Source: Candidatus Eisenbergiella pullistercoris (GTDB lineage Bacteria; Bacillota; Clostridia; Lachnospirales; Lachnospiraceae). From it: DNA of 64,000 nt. Location: NCBI GenBank assembly GCA_019115665.1, contig DXDD01000036.1, positions 1 to 64,000 of the forward strand. The letters run 5' to 3'. Shown piece by piece: positions 18,544-27,491 of this stretch. Within the stretch, counting starts at the first letter, position 1. Each line of letters starts with the position of its first letter. The notes under the pieces were generated by a model, which worked only from the letters and a program-made list of their open reading frames with translations, was not told where the DNA came from and made no database searches. The position numbers and the translations under genes are program-made.

Positions 18544-19521
18544 TTATTTCAGGTTTTCCTTATACCAGTCGATGGCGAGCTGGATGCCGGAGGCGAAATC
18601 ATAGTCCGGATCATACCCCAGCTTTTCCCTGGCCTTGGTGATGTCCGCGTTGGAATCGCGCACGTCTCCCTTTCTCGGAGGCCCGAACTTGGGCTCGATA
18701 TTCTTGCCGAGCGCCTTACACAGGTCGTAGTAGATATCGATCAGAAATTCCCTTCCGCCGGAGCCGATGTTGTAGGCCTCTCCCGCGGCGTCGCCGGAAG
18801 CCAGGCAGGCCTTCAGGTTCGCCTCGATCACGTTGTCGATATAGGTGAAGTCGCGGGACTGTCTGCCGTCTCCGTTAATGGTGCAGACCTCGTCATGCAG
18901 AAGCTGCTTTAAAAACTTCGGGATCACCGCCGCGTACATGCCGTCCGGATTCTGTCTGCGGCCGAACACGTTGAAATAGCGCAGGCCGTAGGTATCCAGG
19001 CCGTACAGCTTCTTGTACAGCTTTCCGTATTCCTCGTTGGTGCGCTTGGTCAGCGCGTAGGGAGAAAGCACCTCGCCCTCGATCCCTTCCTTTTTGGGAA
19101 GGGCGGGATGGTCGCCGTATACGGAGGAGCTGGACGCGTAGACAAATTTCTTCACGCCGCTCTGTCTGGCCGCCTCCATCATGTTCAGCGTTCCGCCGAT
19201 GTTGTTCTGTTCATAGAAAATGGGCATCTCAATGCTTCTCGGGACGCTGCCCCAGGCCGCCTGGTTCAGCACGTAGTCCACACCCTCGCAGGCGCGACGG
19301 CAGGTATCCAGATCCTTGATATCTCCCCTGATGAAGGTATAGCCCTCCCGGTCCAGGAACATGTCCACATTTTCCTGCTTTCCGGTGGACAGATCGTCCA
19401 GACACCTCACCCTGTATCCCATGTCCAGGATCGCCTCGCACAGGTTGGAGCCGATGAAGCCAGCTCCGCCCGTTACGAGAAATACAGAATTTTCGTCAAA
19501 TTTCAGATGTTTGTATCCCAT
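18544..19521 (-). CDS. NAD-dependent epimerase/dehydratase (WbpP/TviC-like UDP-HexNAc 4-epimerase)
   Basis: VFLVTGGAGFIGSNLCEAIL, ASSSSVYGDHPALPK, SPYALTKRTNEEY, FNVFGRRQNPDGMYAAVIPKF. Confidence 0.85.
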   Translation of the reverse strand: MGYKHLKFDENSVFLVTGGAGFIGSNLCEAILDMGYRVRCLDDLSTGKQENVDMFLDREGYTFIRGDIKDLDTCRRACEGVDYVLNQAAWGSVPRSIEMPIFYEQNNIGGTLNMMEAARQSGVKKFVYASSSSVYGDHPALPKKEGIEGEVLSPYALTKRTNEEYGKLYKKLYGLDTYGLRYFNVFGRRQNPDGMYAAVIPKFLKQLLHDEVCTINGDGRQSRDFTYIDNVIEANLKACLASGDAAGEAYNIGSGGREFLIDIYYDLCKALGKNIEPKFGPPRKGDVRDSNADITKAREKLGYDPDYDFASGIQLAIDWYKENLK

Positions 19522-19620
19522 TGTGTTCTCCTGTCAGAATATGATTTGAAAACCGCAGAACCGCCCGCACAGATTCCCCGCGCGGTGCGGTATGGCACAG
19601 TCCGCAGCGAACAGGCCGTC

Positions 19621-20937
19621 TTACAGTCTCCAGTAAATATAATCCTCCGTCTGGTATTCCTTCCGGTCCAGAATGCCCTTGATATCCACCAGCACCTTCC
19701 TGGGATTCTCCGGACGGAAGAAGCCGGAGATCTGCGTCTTGTCAAGGTGGCTGAATTCCTCATGAGCCACAGCGATGATGAGGGCGTCCACCTCTTTGAT
19801 CTCGCTTCTGTCCGCGAGGGTGATGCCGTACAGGCGGTTCGCCTCGTCCGCGTCCGCGGTCTCGTCCACGATCACCGGCTCAATGCCGTATTCGCGCAGC
19901 TCATGCACGATATCGATGACCTTGGTATTTCTGGTGTCCGGGCAGTTCTCCTTGAAGGTAAAACCAAGGATCGCCACTCTGGCGGTCTTCACCGGGATGT
20001 CGGCCCTGATCAGGTTCTTCACCACGTTCTCCGCCACATATTTTCCCATATCGTCGTTGATCCGGCGGCCGGCGAGGATGATCTGGCTGTGATAGCCCAT
20101 CATTTCCGCGCGGTAGGTCAGATAGTAGGGATCCACGCCGATGCAGTGGCCACCCACCAGGCCGGGGAAGAATTTCAGGAAGTTCCACTTGGTTCCCGCA
20201 GCCTCCAGCACGGATTTGGTATCGATGCCCATCTTATTGAAAATGATGGAAAGCTCGTTCATGAAGGCGATGTTGATATCCCGCTGGCTGTTCTCGATGA
20301 CCTTCGCGGCCTCCGCCACCTTGATGGATTCCGCCCGGTATACGCCCGCTTCCACCACCAGCTCGTAGACCTTCGCGATGGTGTCCAGGGTCTCCTCATC
20401 CATACCGGAAACGATCTTTACGATGGTTTCCAGGCGGTGTACCTTGTCGCCGGGGTTGATGCGCTCCGGAGAATAGCCTACCTTGAAGTCCACGCCGCAT
20501 TTCAGGCCGGACTCCTTCTCCATGATGGGCACGCAGATCTCCTCCGTCACGCCGGGGTATACGGTGGACTCAAAGACCACGATGCTGCCCTTCGTCAGGT
20601 TTCTTCCCACCGTGCGGCTCGCGCCCTCCACCGGGGTCAGATCCGGCGTATGGTCGGCGTTTACCGGCGTGGGCACCGCCACGATATGAAACTTCGCCTC
20701 TCTCAGCTTCGTCTCATCCGCGGTAAAGTCCACCTTCGCGGTCTTTATCACGTCGTCTCCCACCTCTCTGGTGGGATCGATGCCGGACCTGTACAGCCCG
20801 ATCTTTTTTTCATTCAGATCGTAGCCGATGACGTTGATCTTCCTGCCGAAGGCCACCGCGATGGGCATGCCCACATAGCCAAGTCCCACCAGGGAAAGCT
20901 TCTCTTCTCCGTTTACCAGCTTCTCATATAATCCCAT
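19621..20937 (-). CDS. Nucleotide sugar dehydrogenase (WbpO/TviB-like)
   Basis: LSLVGLGYVGMPIAVAFG, VAVPTPVNADHTPDLTPV, SPERINPGD, GGHCIGVDPYYLTYRAE, ILGFTFKENCPDTRNTKVIDI; start at MGLYEKL. Confidence 0.93.
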   Translation of the reverse strand: MGLYEKLVNGEEKLSLVGLGYVGMPIAVAFGRKINVIGYDLNEKKIGLYRSGIDPTREVGDDVIKTAKVDFTADETKLREAKFHIVAVPTPVNADHTPDLTPVEGASRTVGRNLTKGSIVVFESTVYPGVTEEICVPIMEKESGLKCGVDFKVGYSPERINPGDKVHRLETIVKIVSGMDEETLDTIAKVYELVVEAGVYRAESIKVAEAAKVIENSQRDINIAFMNELSIIFNKMGIDTKSVLEAAGTKWNFLKFFPGLVGGHCIGVDPYYLTYRAEMMGYHSQIILAGRRINDDMGKYVAENVVKNLIRADIPVKTARVAILGFTFKENCPDTRNTKVIDIVHELREYGIEPVIVDETADADEANRLYGITLADRSEIKEVDALIIAVAHEEFSHLDKTQISGFFRPENPRKVLVDIKGILDRKEYQTEDYIYWRL

Positions 20938-21014
20938 ATCAACCTCGTTTCCTGTGCGCAGGGCACATCTTTCCTTTTGTTTTCCATCTATGCCAAAGCC
21001 TGTCCGCGGATCCT

Positions 21015-22166
21015 TCATCCGTGTTTTCCAGGCGTTTCCGCCGCTTTCAGCTCCTCCAGATAGGCGTTTACGACCAGGTTTCTGTCAAAGCGTTTTTCCA
21101 CGTATTCCCGGCCCTTCTGTCCCATCTCCCTCTTTTTCTCATAAGGAAGGGCGAGAAAGGCTTCCGCGGCCTTCTCCAGGCTCTCCGCGTCCTTCGGCGC
21201 AAAGGAAATGCCGCTTACGCCGTCCTCAAAGGTGTCCAGACAGCCCTCCACCGCGCTGGCAAGAACCGGCCTCGCCGTGGCCGCCGCCTCCAGGAGCACA
21301 TTGCTCATTCCCTCATGATAGGAGGGATGAATCAGCGCATGACACTGTGCCAGGAATGCGGGAACATCGTCCCGGTAGCCGTAGTACTCCAGAACGCCCT
21401 CCTTCTGCAGCTTCTCCACAAGAGGCTCATAGCGCGCCCTGGTCTCCTCCTCGTAAGCGCCCAGCAGGCGGAACACCGTTTCCGGATGCCGCGCGTGGAT
21501 CCGCTGCGCCGCCTCCAGAAGCTCTCCGATCCCTTTATCCTCCATCAGACGGAGGATGGAAAGAAACACGGTTCTTTTTCTTCCGTCCGGCGCCGTCTCC
21601 GGCGGATATTCCTGCGGCAGGTGCGCGGACAGGTTTACGCCGGAGCCGGGAATGATCCGGCTTTTTCCGGAAAGGCAGCCCTTTTTCTGCATGAAATCGC
21701 GGTTTCCCCGGTTCTGGAAGAACACGCAGGAAGCCTTTTTCAGCCCCAGGCGGTACAGAAGCACAATCAGCTTCTGCAGAAGCCCTTCATGCTCCAGAGT
21801 GGTGCCCAGCCCCGTGACGTTGGCCAGATACGGCGTTTTCGTCCAGGAGGCCGCCAGTCCGCCGTAGACATTGGGCTTGATGGTATAGGTAAACACCGCT
21901 TCTGGCCGGTAACGCTTCATCAGCCCTCTGTAAAAAAGCAGGAGCTTCAGATCCTTTGCCGGGTTCATGCCCCGCCGTTCAAAGGAGGTGGGCAGGTATT
22001 CACAGCCGAGCTGACGGATACGCTGCACATAGCCGGTATCCGGGACGGAAACCAGCACCCGTTTTCCTTCGTCCAGAAGCGCCTGCAACACCTCCCTGCG
22101 GAAGTCGTACAGGCCGGAATCGCTGTTGGATAAAATCAGTACGCAGGGTTTCATGCTTTCTATCAA
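21015..22166 (-). CDS. Glycosyltransferase family 4 (PglA-like)
   Basis: VFTYTIKPNVYGGLAA, VTGLGTTLE, PGSGVNL, HPSYHEGMSNVLLEAAATARPVLAS. Confidence 0.9.
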   Translation of the reverse strand: MIESMKPCVLILSNSDSGLYDFRREVLQALLDEGKRVLVSVPDTGYVQRIRQLGCEYLPTSFERRGMNPAKDLKLLLFYRGLMKRYRPEAVFTYTIKPNVYGGLAASWTKTPYLANVTGLGTTLEHEGLLQKLIVLLYRLGLKKASCVFFQNRGNRDFMQKKGCLSGKSRIIPGSGVNLSAHLPQEYPPETAPDGRKRTVFLSILRLMEDKGIGELLEAAQRIHARHPETVFRLLGAYEEETRARYEPLVEKLQKEGVLEYYGYRDDVPAFLAQCHALIHPSYHEGMSNVLLEAAATARPVLASAVEGCLDTFEDGVSGISFAPKDAESLEKAAEAFLALPYEKKREMGQKGREYVEKRFDRNLVVNAYLEELKAAETPGKHG

Positions 22167-23137
22167 TCCTCCTGCCTTCGGATCATGATCTCGTTGTACT
22201 TCATCATGCAGATCCCTTCCTCATAGGCTCCGATGTTCTCCTCGTTTGCCTTTCCTTCCAGATTCCGGATGATCTGCGCGGGCACATTCACCCCGCATTC
22301 ATACGCATGCGGATAACCGCCGCCGAACCGGGGATTCACCTCTGAAATACAGTATTCGTCCCCGCGCCGGAAAATATCTATGTCAATGATACCACAAAAA
22401 CCGACAGTTTCAACGAATTTTTTGATCAGGGAAAACAGCCTTTCGTCCTTTACGGAAACGGACTTGTCCGTTTCTCCGGCCCGCATCTTCAGCTTCTCCT
22501 TCACGAAAATGGAGGTCACCTTCTTCGTGATCATGTCCACATACACGTCCGCGCCGTACTCCGTGCCGTCCATGTACTCCTGGATCATCATATCCTCCTG
22601 GCAGCCGTGCAGGAACCGCACCGCCTCCAGACTGTCCGCCCGGCTGATGCCGATGCTGGCGCTTCCCTTCGCGGGCTTCACAAAGACGGGAAGCTTCACC
22701 TCTCCCGCATGAAGCGCCTCCTCAAAGGCGGAAAGATCCATGAAGCAGCGGCCCGTGGGAATCTGCAGCTCACACAGCTTCTGATACATCCGGAACTTAT
22801 CAAAGGAGGTTTCCACCGCATCCAGGGAAGAAATCACAGGCGTGGTCCCCGCCGCGAGGAACTCCTCCCGATGGCGGGCCAGAAGGGTCAGCTCCGGATC
22901 GATCAGGGAAAACACGCCGGTGATCTTCTTTTCCCTGCAGATGGAAAGGATTTTTTCCAGATAGCCCGGCTCCGTGATCCGCGGAACAAGGATGGCCTCA
23001 TCCGCCTCATACAGGGCGGGGGCGAGGCTGCTGCAGTCCGTGGCGTACACCTTCCCTTTTCCCGCCAGCTCCTTCTTAAAATACTGCACCACCTTGTTGC
23101 GGGTGCCCGCGCTCAAAATCAGAAGATTGATTTCCAT
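22163..23137 (-). CDS. ATP-grasp domain protein (CarB-like)
   Basis: LPVFVKPAKGSASIGISRADSLEAV..., MIQEYMDGTEYGADVYVD, ISEVNPRFGGGYPHAYECGVN. Confidence 0.85.
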   Translation of the reverse strand: MEINLLILSAGTRNKVVQYFKKELAGKGKVYATDCSSLAPALYEADEAILVPRITEPGYLEKILSICREKKITGVFSLIDPELTLLARHREEFLAAGTTPVISSLDAVETSFDKFRMYQKLCELQIPTGRCFMDLSAFEEALHAGEVKLPVFVKPAKGSASIGISRADSLEAVRFLHGCQEDMMIQEYMDGTEYGADVYVDMITKKVTSIFVKEKLKMRAGETDKSVSVKDERLFSLIKKFVETVGFCGIIDIDIFRRGDEYCISEVNPRFGGGYPHAYECGVNVPAQIIRNLEGKANEENIGAYEEGICMMKYNEIMIRRQED

Positions 23138-23158
23138 AATTACCTCCCTGACGCTGTC

Positions 23159-23797
23159 TCACAGCCTTCCTTCCGCCTCCGCCCTGGCCTTTCGGATCTG
23201 GGCCAGGTTTCCTTCGGAAGCCGACGTATCCTCCGCCACGCCGGAACGGTCGAAAACCGCCTTCACCGTCATGACGAGCACCTTCACGTCCATGGCGAAG
23301 GACAGATTCTTCACATACTCCACATCCTTCGCAAGCCGTCTGTCCCAGTCCAGGTAATTCCGCCCGGAAGCCTGGGCAAGACCGGTGAGACCGGGCCGCA
23401 CCGTGTGGCGCAGCCTCTCCTCTTCGGTGTACCAGGGCAGATAGGCAACCAGCAGCGGCCTGGGGCCGATGATGCTCATATCTCCCTTAAAAATATTGAA
23501 CAGCTCCGGAAGTTCGTCCAGACTGGTGGAACGAAGGAACTTTCCGAAGGAGGTCAGCCGTTCTGAATCCGGAAGGAGCTGTCCGTTCTCATCCCGCGCG
23601 TCCGTCATGGTCCGGAATTTGCACAAAGTAAAAATCCTCTCATTCCGTCCCGGCCTCTCCTGATGGAACAGCACCGGGCTTCCCAGCTTCGTCCGCACCA
23701 GAACGGCCACGATCAGAAGCACGGGCGAGAGCGCCAGGATCGCGCAGCCGGATAAAAGAATATCCAGCGCTCTTTTTCCAAATTTTCTGTAAAACAT
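23159..23797 (-). CDS. Bacterial sugar transferase (PglC/WcaJ-like phosphoglycosyltransferase)
   Basis: KRALDILLSGCAILALSPVLL, FHQERPGRNERIFTLCKFRTM, LRSTSLDELPELFNIFKGDMSIIGPRPLL, RPGLTGLAQASGRN. Confidence 0.95.
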   Translation of the reverse strand: MFYRKFGKRALDILLSGCAILALSPVLLIVAVLVRTKLGSPVLFHQERPGRNERIFTLCKFRTMTDARDENGQLLPDSERLTSFGKFLRSTSLDELPELFNIFKGDMSIIGPRPLLVAYLPWYTEEERLRHTVRPGLTGLAQASGRNYLDWDRRLAKDVEYVKNLSFAMDVKVLVMTVKAVFDRSGVAEDTSASEGNLAQIRKARAEAEGRL

Positions 23798-23885
23798 TCG
23801 CTCCTCCCTCCTGCCTGAATGTCCGCCTGTCCGCGCAGGCAAATCAGACCATCCATACGGCTGCGCCGCCCCGGCTCCGTTTCCG

Positions 23886-25067
23886 TCACACGAACAGCCC
23901 GCGCACCAGGCCGATGATCCGTTCCATATCCTCCGGCGTATTCTTGATATCGCTGGGAAGGCACAGGCCGTGATAGAAGATCTTCGCTCCCACGCTCTCC
24001 GGCGCGGCGGTCAGATCCAGCGACTGCATGCTGCGGCCGTCCGCCCCCTTCCGGGATCCGTCCTTCGTGAAGAAGTCCGCGTCCGCGAAAATGGGCTGCA
24101 TGTGCATGGGCTTCCAGATGGGCCGGGTTTCGATGTTTTCATCGGAAAGCACGTCCATCACCCGGTCGGGCGCAACGCCGCAGGCGGGATCGATGGTGAT
24201 GCAGGAAAGCCAGTTGTTGGCCTCCCCGTCCGGGTTCATGGGATTCATGGCAATGGCCGGGATATCCGCGAAGGCCTCCCGGTACTGCCGATAGATCTCC
24301 TGTTTTTTCCTCTTATGCTCTTCGATATGCATCAGCTGGCCTCTGCCGATCCCCGCAGTCACGTTGGACATGCGATAATTAAAGCCCAGCTGGGAATGCT
24401 GATAGTAGCGGGCCGCGTCCCTGGCCTGGGTGGAAAGGAACCTTGCCTTATCCACATATTCCTCATTGGCGGAAACCAGCATGCCGCCGCCGGAGGTGGT
24501 GATGATCTTGTTTCCGTTGAAGGAATAGATGCCGATGTCGCCAAAGCACCCCGTCATCCTCCCCTGGAAGGTGGAGCCCAGGGATTCCGCCGCGTCCTCG
24601 ATGAGCGGCACGCCCTTCCGGTCGCAGATCTCGCGGATCCGGCCGATCTGAGCGGGGGTGCCGTACAGGTGGGCGCAGATCACCGCCTTCGCGTCCGGAT
24701 ATTTTTCAAAAGCCGCCTCCAGCGCGTCCGGATCCATGTTCCAGGTCTTTTCCTCCGCGTCGATGAAAACCGGCGTTCCCTTCTCATAGCAGATGGGATT
24801 GCAGGTGGCGGAAAAGGTCAGGTCGGAGGAAAACACCACGTCTCCCGGCTGAATTCCGATCAGACGCAGGGCCAGATGGATGGCCGCAGTCCCGGCGCTC
24901 AGCGCCGCCGCGTGGCCGCAGCCCGTATATTCTGCCATTTCCTTCTCAAAAGCGTTCACGTTCGGTCCCAGAGGCGCGATCCAGTTGGTTTCAAAGGCCT
25001 CGTTCACAAACCGCTGTTCATCCCCGTGCATGGTGGGGGAGGACAGATAAATTCTTTCTTTTCCCAT
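23886..25067 (-). CDS. DegT/DnrJ/EryC1/StrS aminotransferase (PglE-like)
   Basis: IYLSSPTMHGDEQRFVNEAFETNWIAPLGPNVNAFEKE..., LIEDAAESLGSTFQGRMTGCFGDIGIYSFNGNKIITTSGGGML. Confidence 0.93.
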   Translation of the reverse strand: MGKERIYLSSPTMHGDEQRFVNEAFETNWIAPLGPNVNAFEKEMAEYTGCGHAAALSAGTAAIHLALRLIGIQPGDVVFSSDLTFSATCNPICYEKGTPVFIDAEEKTWNMDPDALEAAFEKYPDAKAVICAHLYGTPAQIGRIREICDRKGVPLIEDAAESLGSTFQGRMTGCFGDIGIYSFNGNKIITTSGGGMLVSANEEYVDKARFLSTQARDAARYYQHSQLGFNYRMSNVTAGIGRGQLMHIEEHKRKKQEIYRQYREAFADIPAIAMNPMNPDGEANNWLSCITIDPACGVAPDRVMDVLSDENIETRPIWKPMHMQPIFADADFFTKDGSRKGADGRSMQSLDLTAAPESVGAKIFYHGLCLPSDIKNTPEDMERIIGLVRGLFV

Positions 25068-25159
25068 ATCCTCATCTCCATTTCCGTGCGGCTTTCGCTC
25101 TGTCAAAGCCCTGCGCTGCCGCGCCATACGCAGAGCTGTCCGCCTCCCGCCTCCCGGCC

Positions 25160-25555
25160 TCAGTCCTCTTTCTCCAGAAGCTCGATCATCCCGGCAAAGC
25201 GGTTCATGAGAAAGCACACCCGCCTTCCGCCGATGGCCGGAGCAGGCGCGGGCGGATCGATCTGCACATAGCCGGAGCCGGTGAGCCGTTCCAGCTCCCC
25301 GTCCAGATCCTCGCACACATAGCAGATGTGATAGGGGGCGTTCTTATAGGTTTTCAGCAGCCCGGAAACCACGCTGTCCGGCGCGTTGGGGCTGACCAGC
25401 TCCACCGCATAGCCGTCCTTTTCCAGAAAAAGGATGTCCACCTTCCGGTATGTGTCGTCCGTAACGTCCCCCAGCCGGACATAGCCCAGCTTTTCAAATT
25501 CTTCCGCGGCCTTCTCCAGCTTTTTTACCAGATAGCCGATGTGATGTATTCTCAC
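25160..25555 (-). CDS. VOC (glyoxalase/methylmalonyl-CoA epimerase-like) protein
   Basis: MRIHHIGYLVKKLEKAAEEFEKLGY...VDILFLEKDGYAVELVSP...APYHICYVCEDLDGELERL...MIELLEKED. Confidence 0.85.
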   Translation of the reverse strand: MRIHHIGYLVKKLEKAAEEFEKLGYVRLGDVTDDTYRKVDILFLEKDGYAVELVSPNAPDSVVSGLLKTYKNAPYHICYVCEDLDGELERLTGSGYVQIDPPAPAPAIGGRRVCFLMNRFAGMIELLEKED

Positions 25556-27486
25556 GCTGATCCTCCCGTCCGATTCGCTTCCTGCCCGGCCCGGACCGTC
25601 CTTCCGTCCTTCTTATAGACATAGGTGGGGACGATCTGCTGCACCAGAGGCCGGATATCCTCCACCTCGTCCTTTGAGGCGTCCTCCAGCTTTTTCAGCT
25701 GAACGAAAAATTCGTCCTCGTCCAGCTCGATGGGTCTTCCGATATGGATGAGCTTATTTGCGGTATCCTGCATGCCCTCCTCGTCCATCAGAAGCTCCTC
25801 ATAAAGCTTTTCTCCCGGGCGGAGGCCGGTGAACTCGATCTGAATATCCTCCCCCACCTTGTAGCCGGACAGGCGGATCAGGTTTTTGGCCAGATCCAGG
25901 ATCTTCACCGGTTCTCCCATATCCAGGACAAAGATTTCTCCGCCTCTGGCATAGGCTCCGGCCTGAAGCACCAGGGAAACCGCCTCCGGAATCGTCATGA
26001 AATAGCGGATGATATCCGGATGGGTGACGGTTACCGGGCCGCCCGCCGCGATCTGTTTCTTGAACAGCGGGATCACGCTTCCGTTGCTCCCCAGCACGTT
26101 TCCGAAACGGACCGCCACGAATTCCGTATCGTAATGCTTGTTGAAGGTCTGAACGATCATCTCGCAGATCCGTTTGCTCGCCCCCATGATGTTGGTGGGA
26201 TTCACCGCCTTGTCCGTGGAGATCATCACGAATTTGCGGCAGCCGTTATTGGCCGCGGCATAGGCTGTCTTCCAGGTTCCGAACACGTTGTTTTTGATGG
26301 CCTCGTTGGGGCTTACCTCCATCAGGGGCACATGCTTGTGCGCCGCCGCATGATATACGATATCGGGATGATATTCGGCAAAAATGGCGTTCATGCGCTT
26401 TGTGTTGCGCACGGAGGCGATCAGCACCGCAAGCTGCAGATCCGGATGGTTCTGCAGCAGCTCCTGCTGGATATCATAAGCGTTATTTTCATAAATATCC
26501 ACGATGATCAGCCGCGCCGGCTTATGGGTGGCGATCTGCCGGCAAAGCTCGCTTCCGATGGAGCCGCCGCCGCCCGTGACCATCACCGTCTTATTCTGCA
26601 CGTAGCCGAGGATGGAATCCAGATCCACGCGGATGGGCTCCCTGCCCAGCAGATCCTCCACCTCCACGTCCCGCAGCTTGCTCACGCTCACCTCGCCGTT
26701 GACCAGCTGGTACATGCCCGGCAGGGAACGCAGCTTGCAGCTGGTTTCCTTGCAGATATCCAGGATGTCCCTGATCACGGAGCGGGGCGCGGACGGGATC
26801 GCGACGAAGATCTCGTCGATATCGTAAAGGTCGGCGGACTCTATGATTTTATCCCTGCCGCCCACCACCTTGATGCCCTGGATGAACTGGCCCCATTTCT
26901 GCTTATCGTCGTCGATGATGCAGCGGATCACCATGGTGCTGTAGTTGCTGGTGACGATCTCCTTGATCAGCGCGTTTCCCGCTTCCCCGGCCCCGATGAT
27001 CATGACGGAAATGTTGTTTTTCTTATTCTGGATCCGGTGCTTGCGGCTTCGGAGAAACCGGTAGGAAAAACGGCTGATGAACAGAAAGGTGATCAGCAGG
27101 AACAGATACATGAAGTAGTAGCTGTCCGGCACCGGCTGTCCCGATATCTTAAACAGATTCAGCCCCACGCCCGATACGATGGCCGACAGAAAGCAGGCGG
27201 CCACCAGATTCTGCATCTCGTTTTCCCCCGCGAAGGCCCACAGGCTGTGGTACAGGCGGAAGAAATAGAAGATCGCCAGCGTCAGCAGAATGTTGAGCGG
27301 CAGAAAATTCCGGACGGGAAGGATGAACTCATCCGGAATGGCGTCCACATGCATGTCGTAGCGCAGAAGCAGCGCCAGGAAGCTGGACGCGGTAATGCTC
27401 AGGATATCATACAGGATCAGCGCCGTTCTCCGGTAAAAAAGCTGATAATTAAAATATCTTTTCTTCGTTTTCTCTTTTTCCTGCAT
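25552..27486 (-). CDS. Membrane-bound UDP-GlcNAc 4,6-dehydratase family (PglF/WbpM/CapD-like)
   Basis: N-terminal TM helices, VMVTGGGGSIGSELCRQIATHKPARLIIVDIYENNAY, AAAHKHVPLMEVSPNEAIKNNVFGT, MISTDKAVNPTNIMGASKRICE. Confidence 0.95.
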   Translation of the reverse strand: MQEKEKTKKRYFNYQLFYRRTALILYDILSITASSFLALLLRYDMHVDAIPDEFILPVRNFLPLNILLTLAIFYFFRLYHSLWAFAGENEMQNLVAACFLSAIVSGVGLNLFKISGQPVPDSYYFMYLFLLITFLFISRFSYRFLRSRKHRIQNKKNNISVMIIGAGEAGNALIKEIVTSNYSTMVIRCIIDDDKQKWGQFIQGIKVVGGRDKIIESADLYDIDEIFVAIPSAPRSVIRDILDICKETSCKLRSLPGMYQLVNGEVSVSKLRDVEVEDLLGREPIRVDLDSILGYVQNKTVMVTGGGGSIGSELCRQIATHKPARLIIVDIYENNAYDIQQELLQNHPDLQLAVLIASVRNTKRMNAIFAEYHPDIVYHAAAHKHVPLMEVSPNEAIKNNVFGTWKTAYAAANNGCRKFVMISTDKAVNPTNIMGASKRICEMIVQTFNKHYDTEFVAVRFGNVLGSNGSVIPLFKKQIAAGGPVTVTHPDIIRYFMTIPEAVSLVLQAGAYARGGEIFVLDMGEPVKILDLAKNLIRLSGYKVGEDIQIEFTGLRPGEKLYEELLMDEEGMQDTANKLIHIGRPIELDEDEFFVQLKKLEDASKDEVEDIRPLVQQIVPTYVYKKDGRTVRAGQEANRTGGSA

Positions 27487-27491
27487 TGTGT

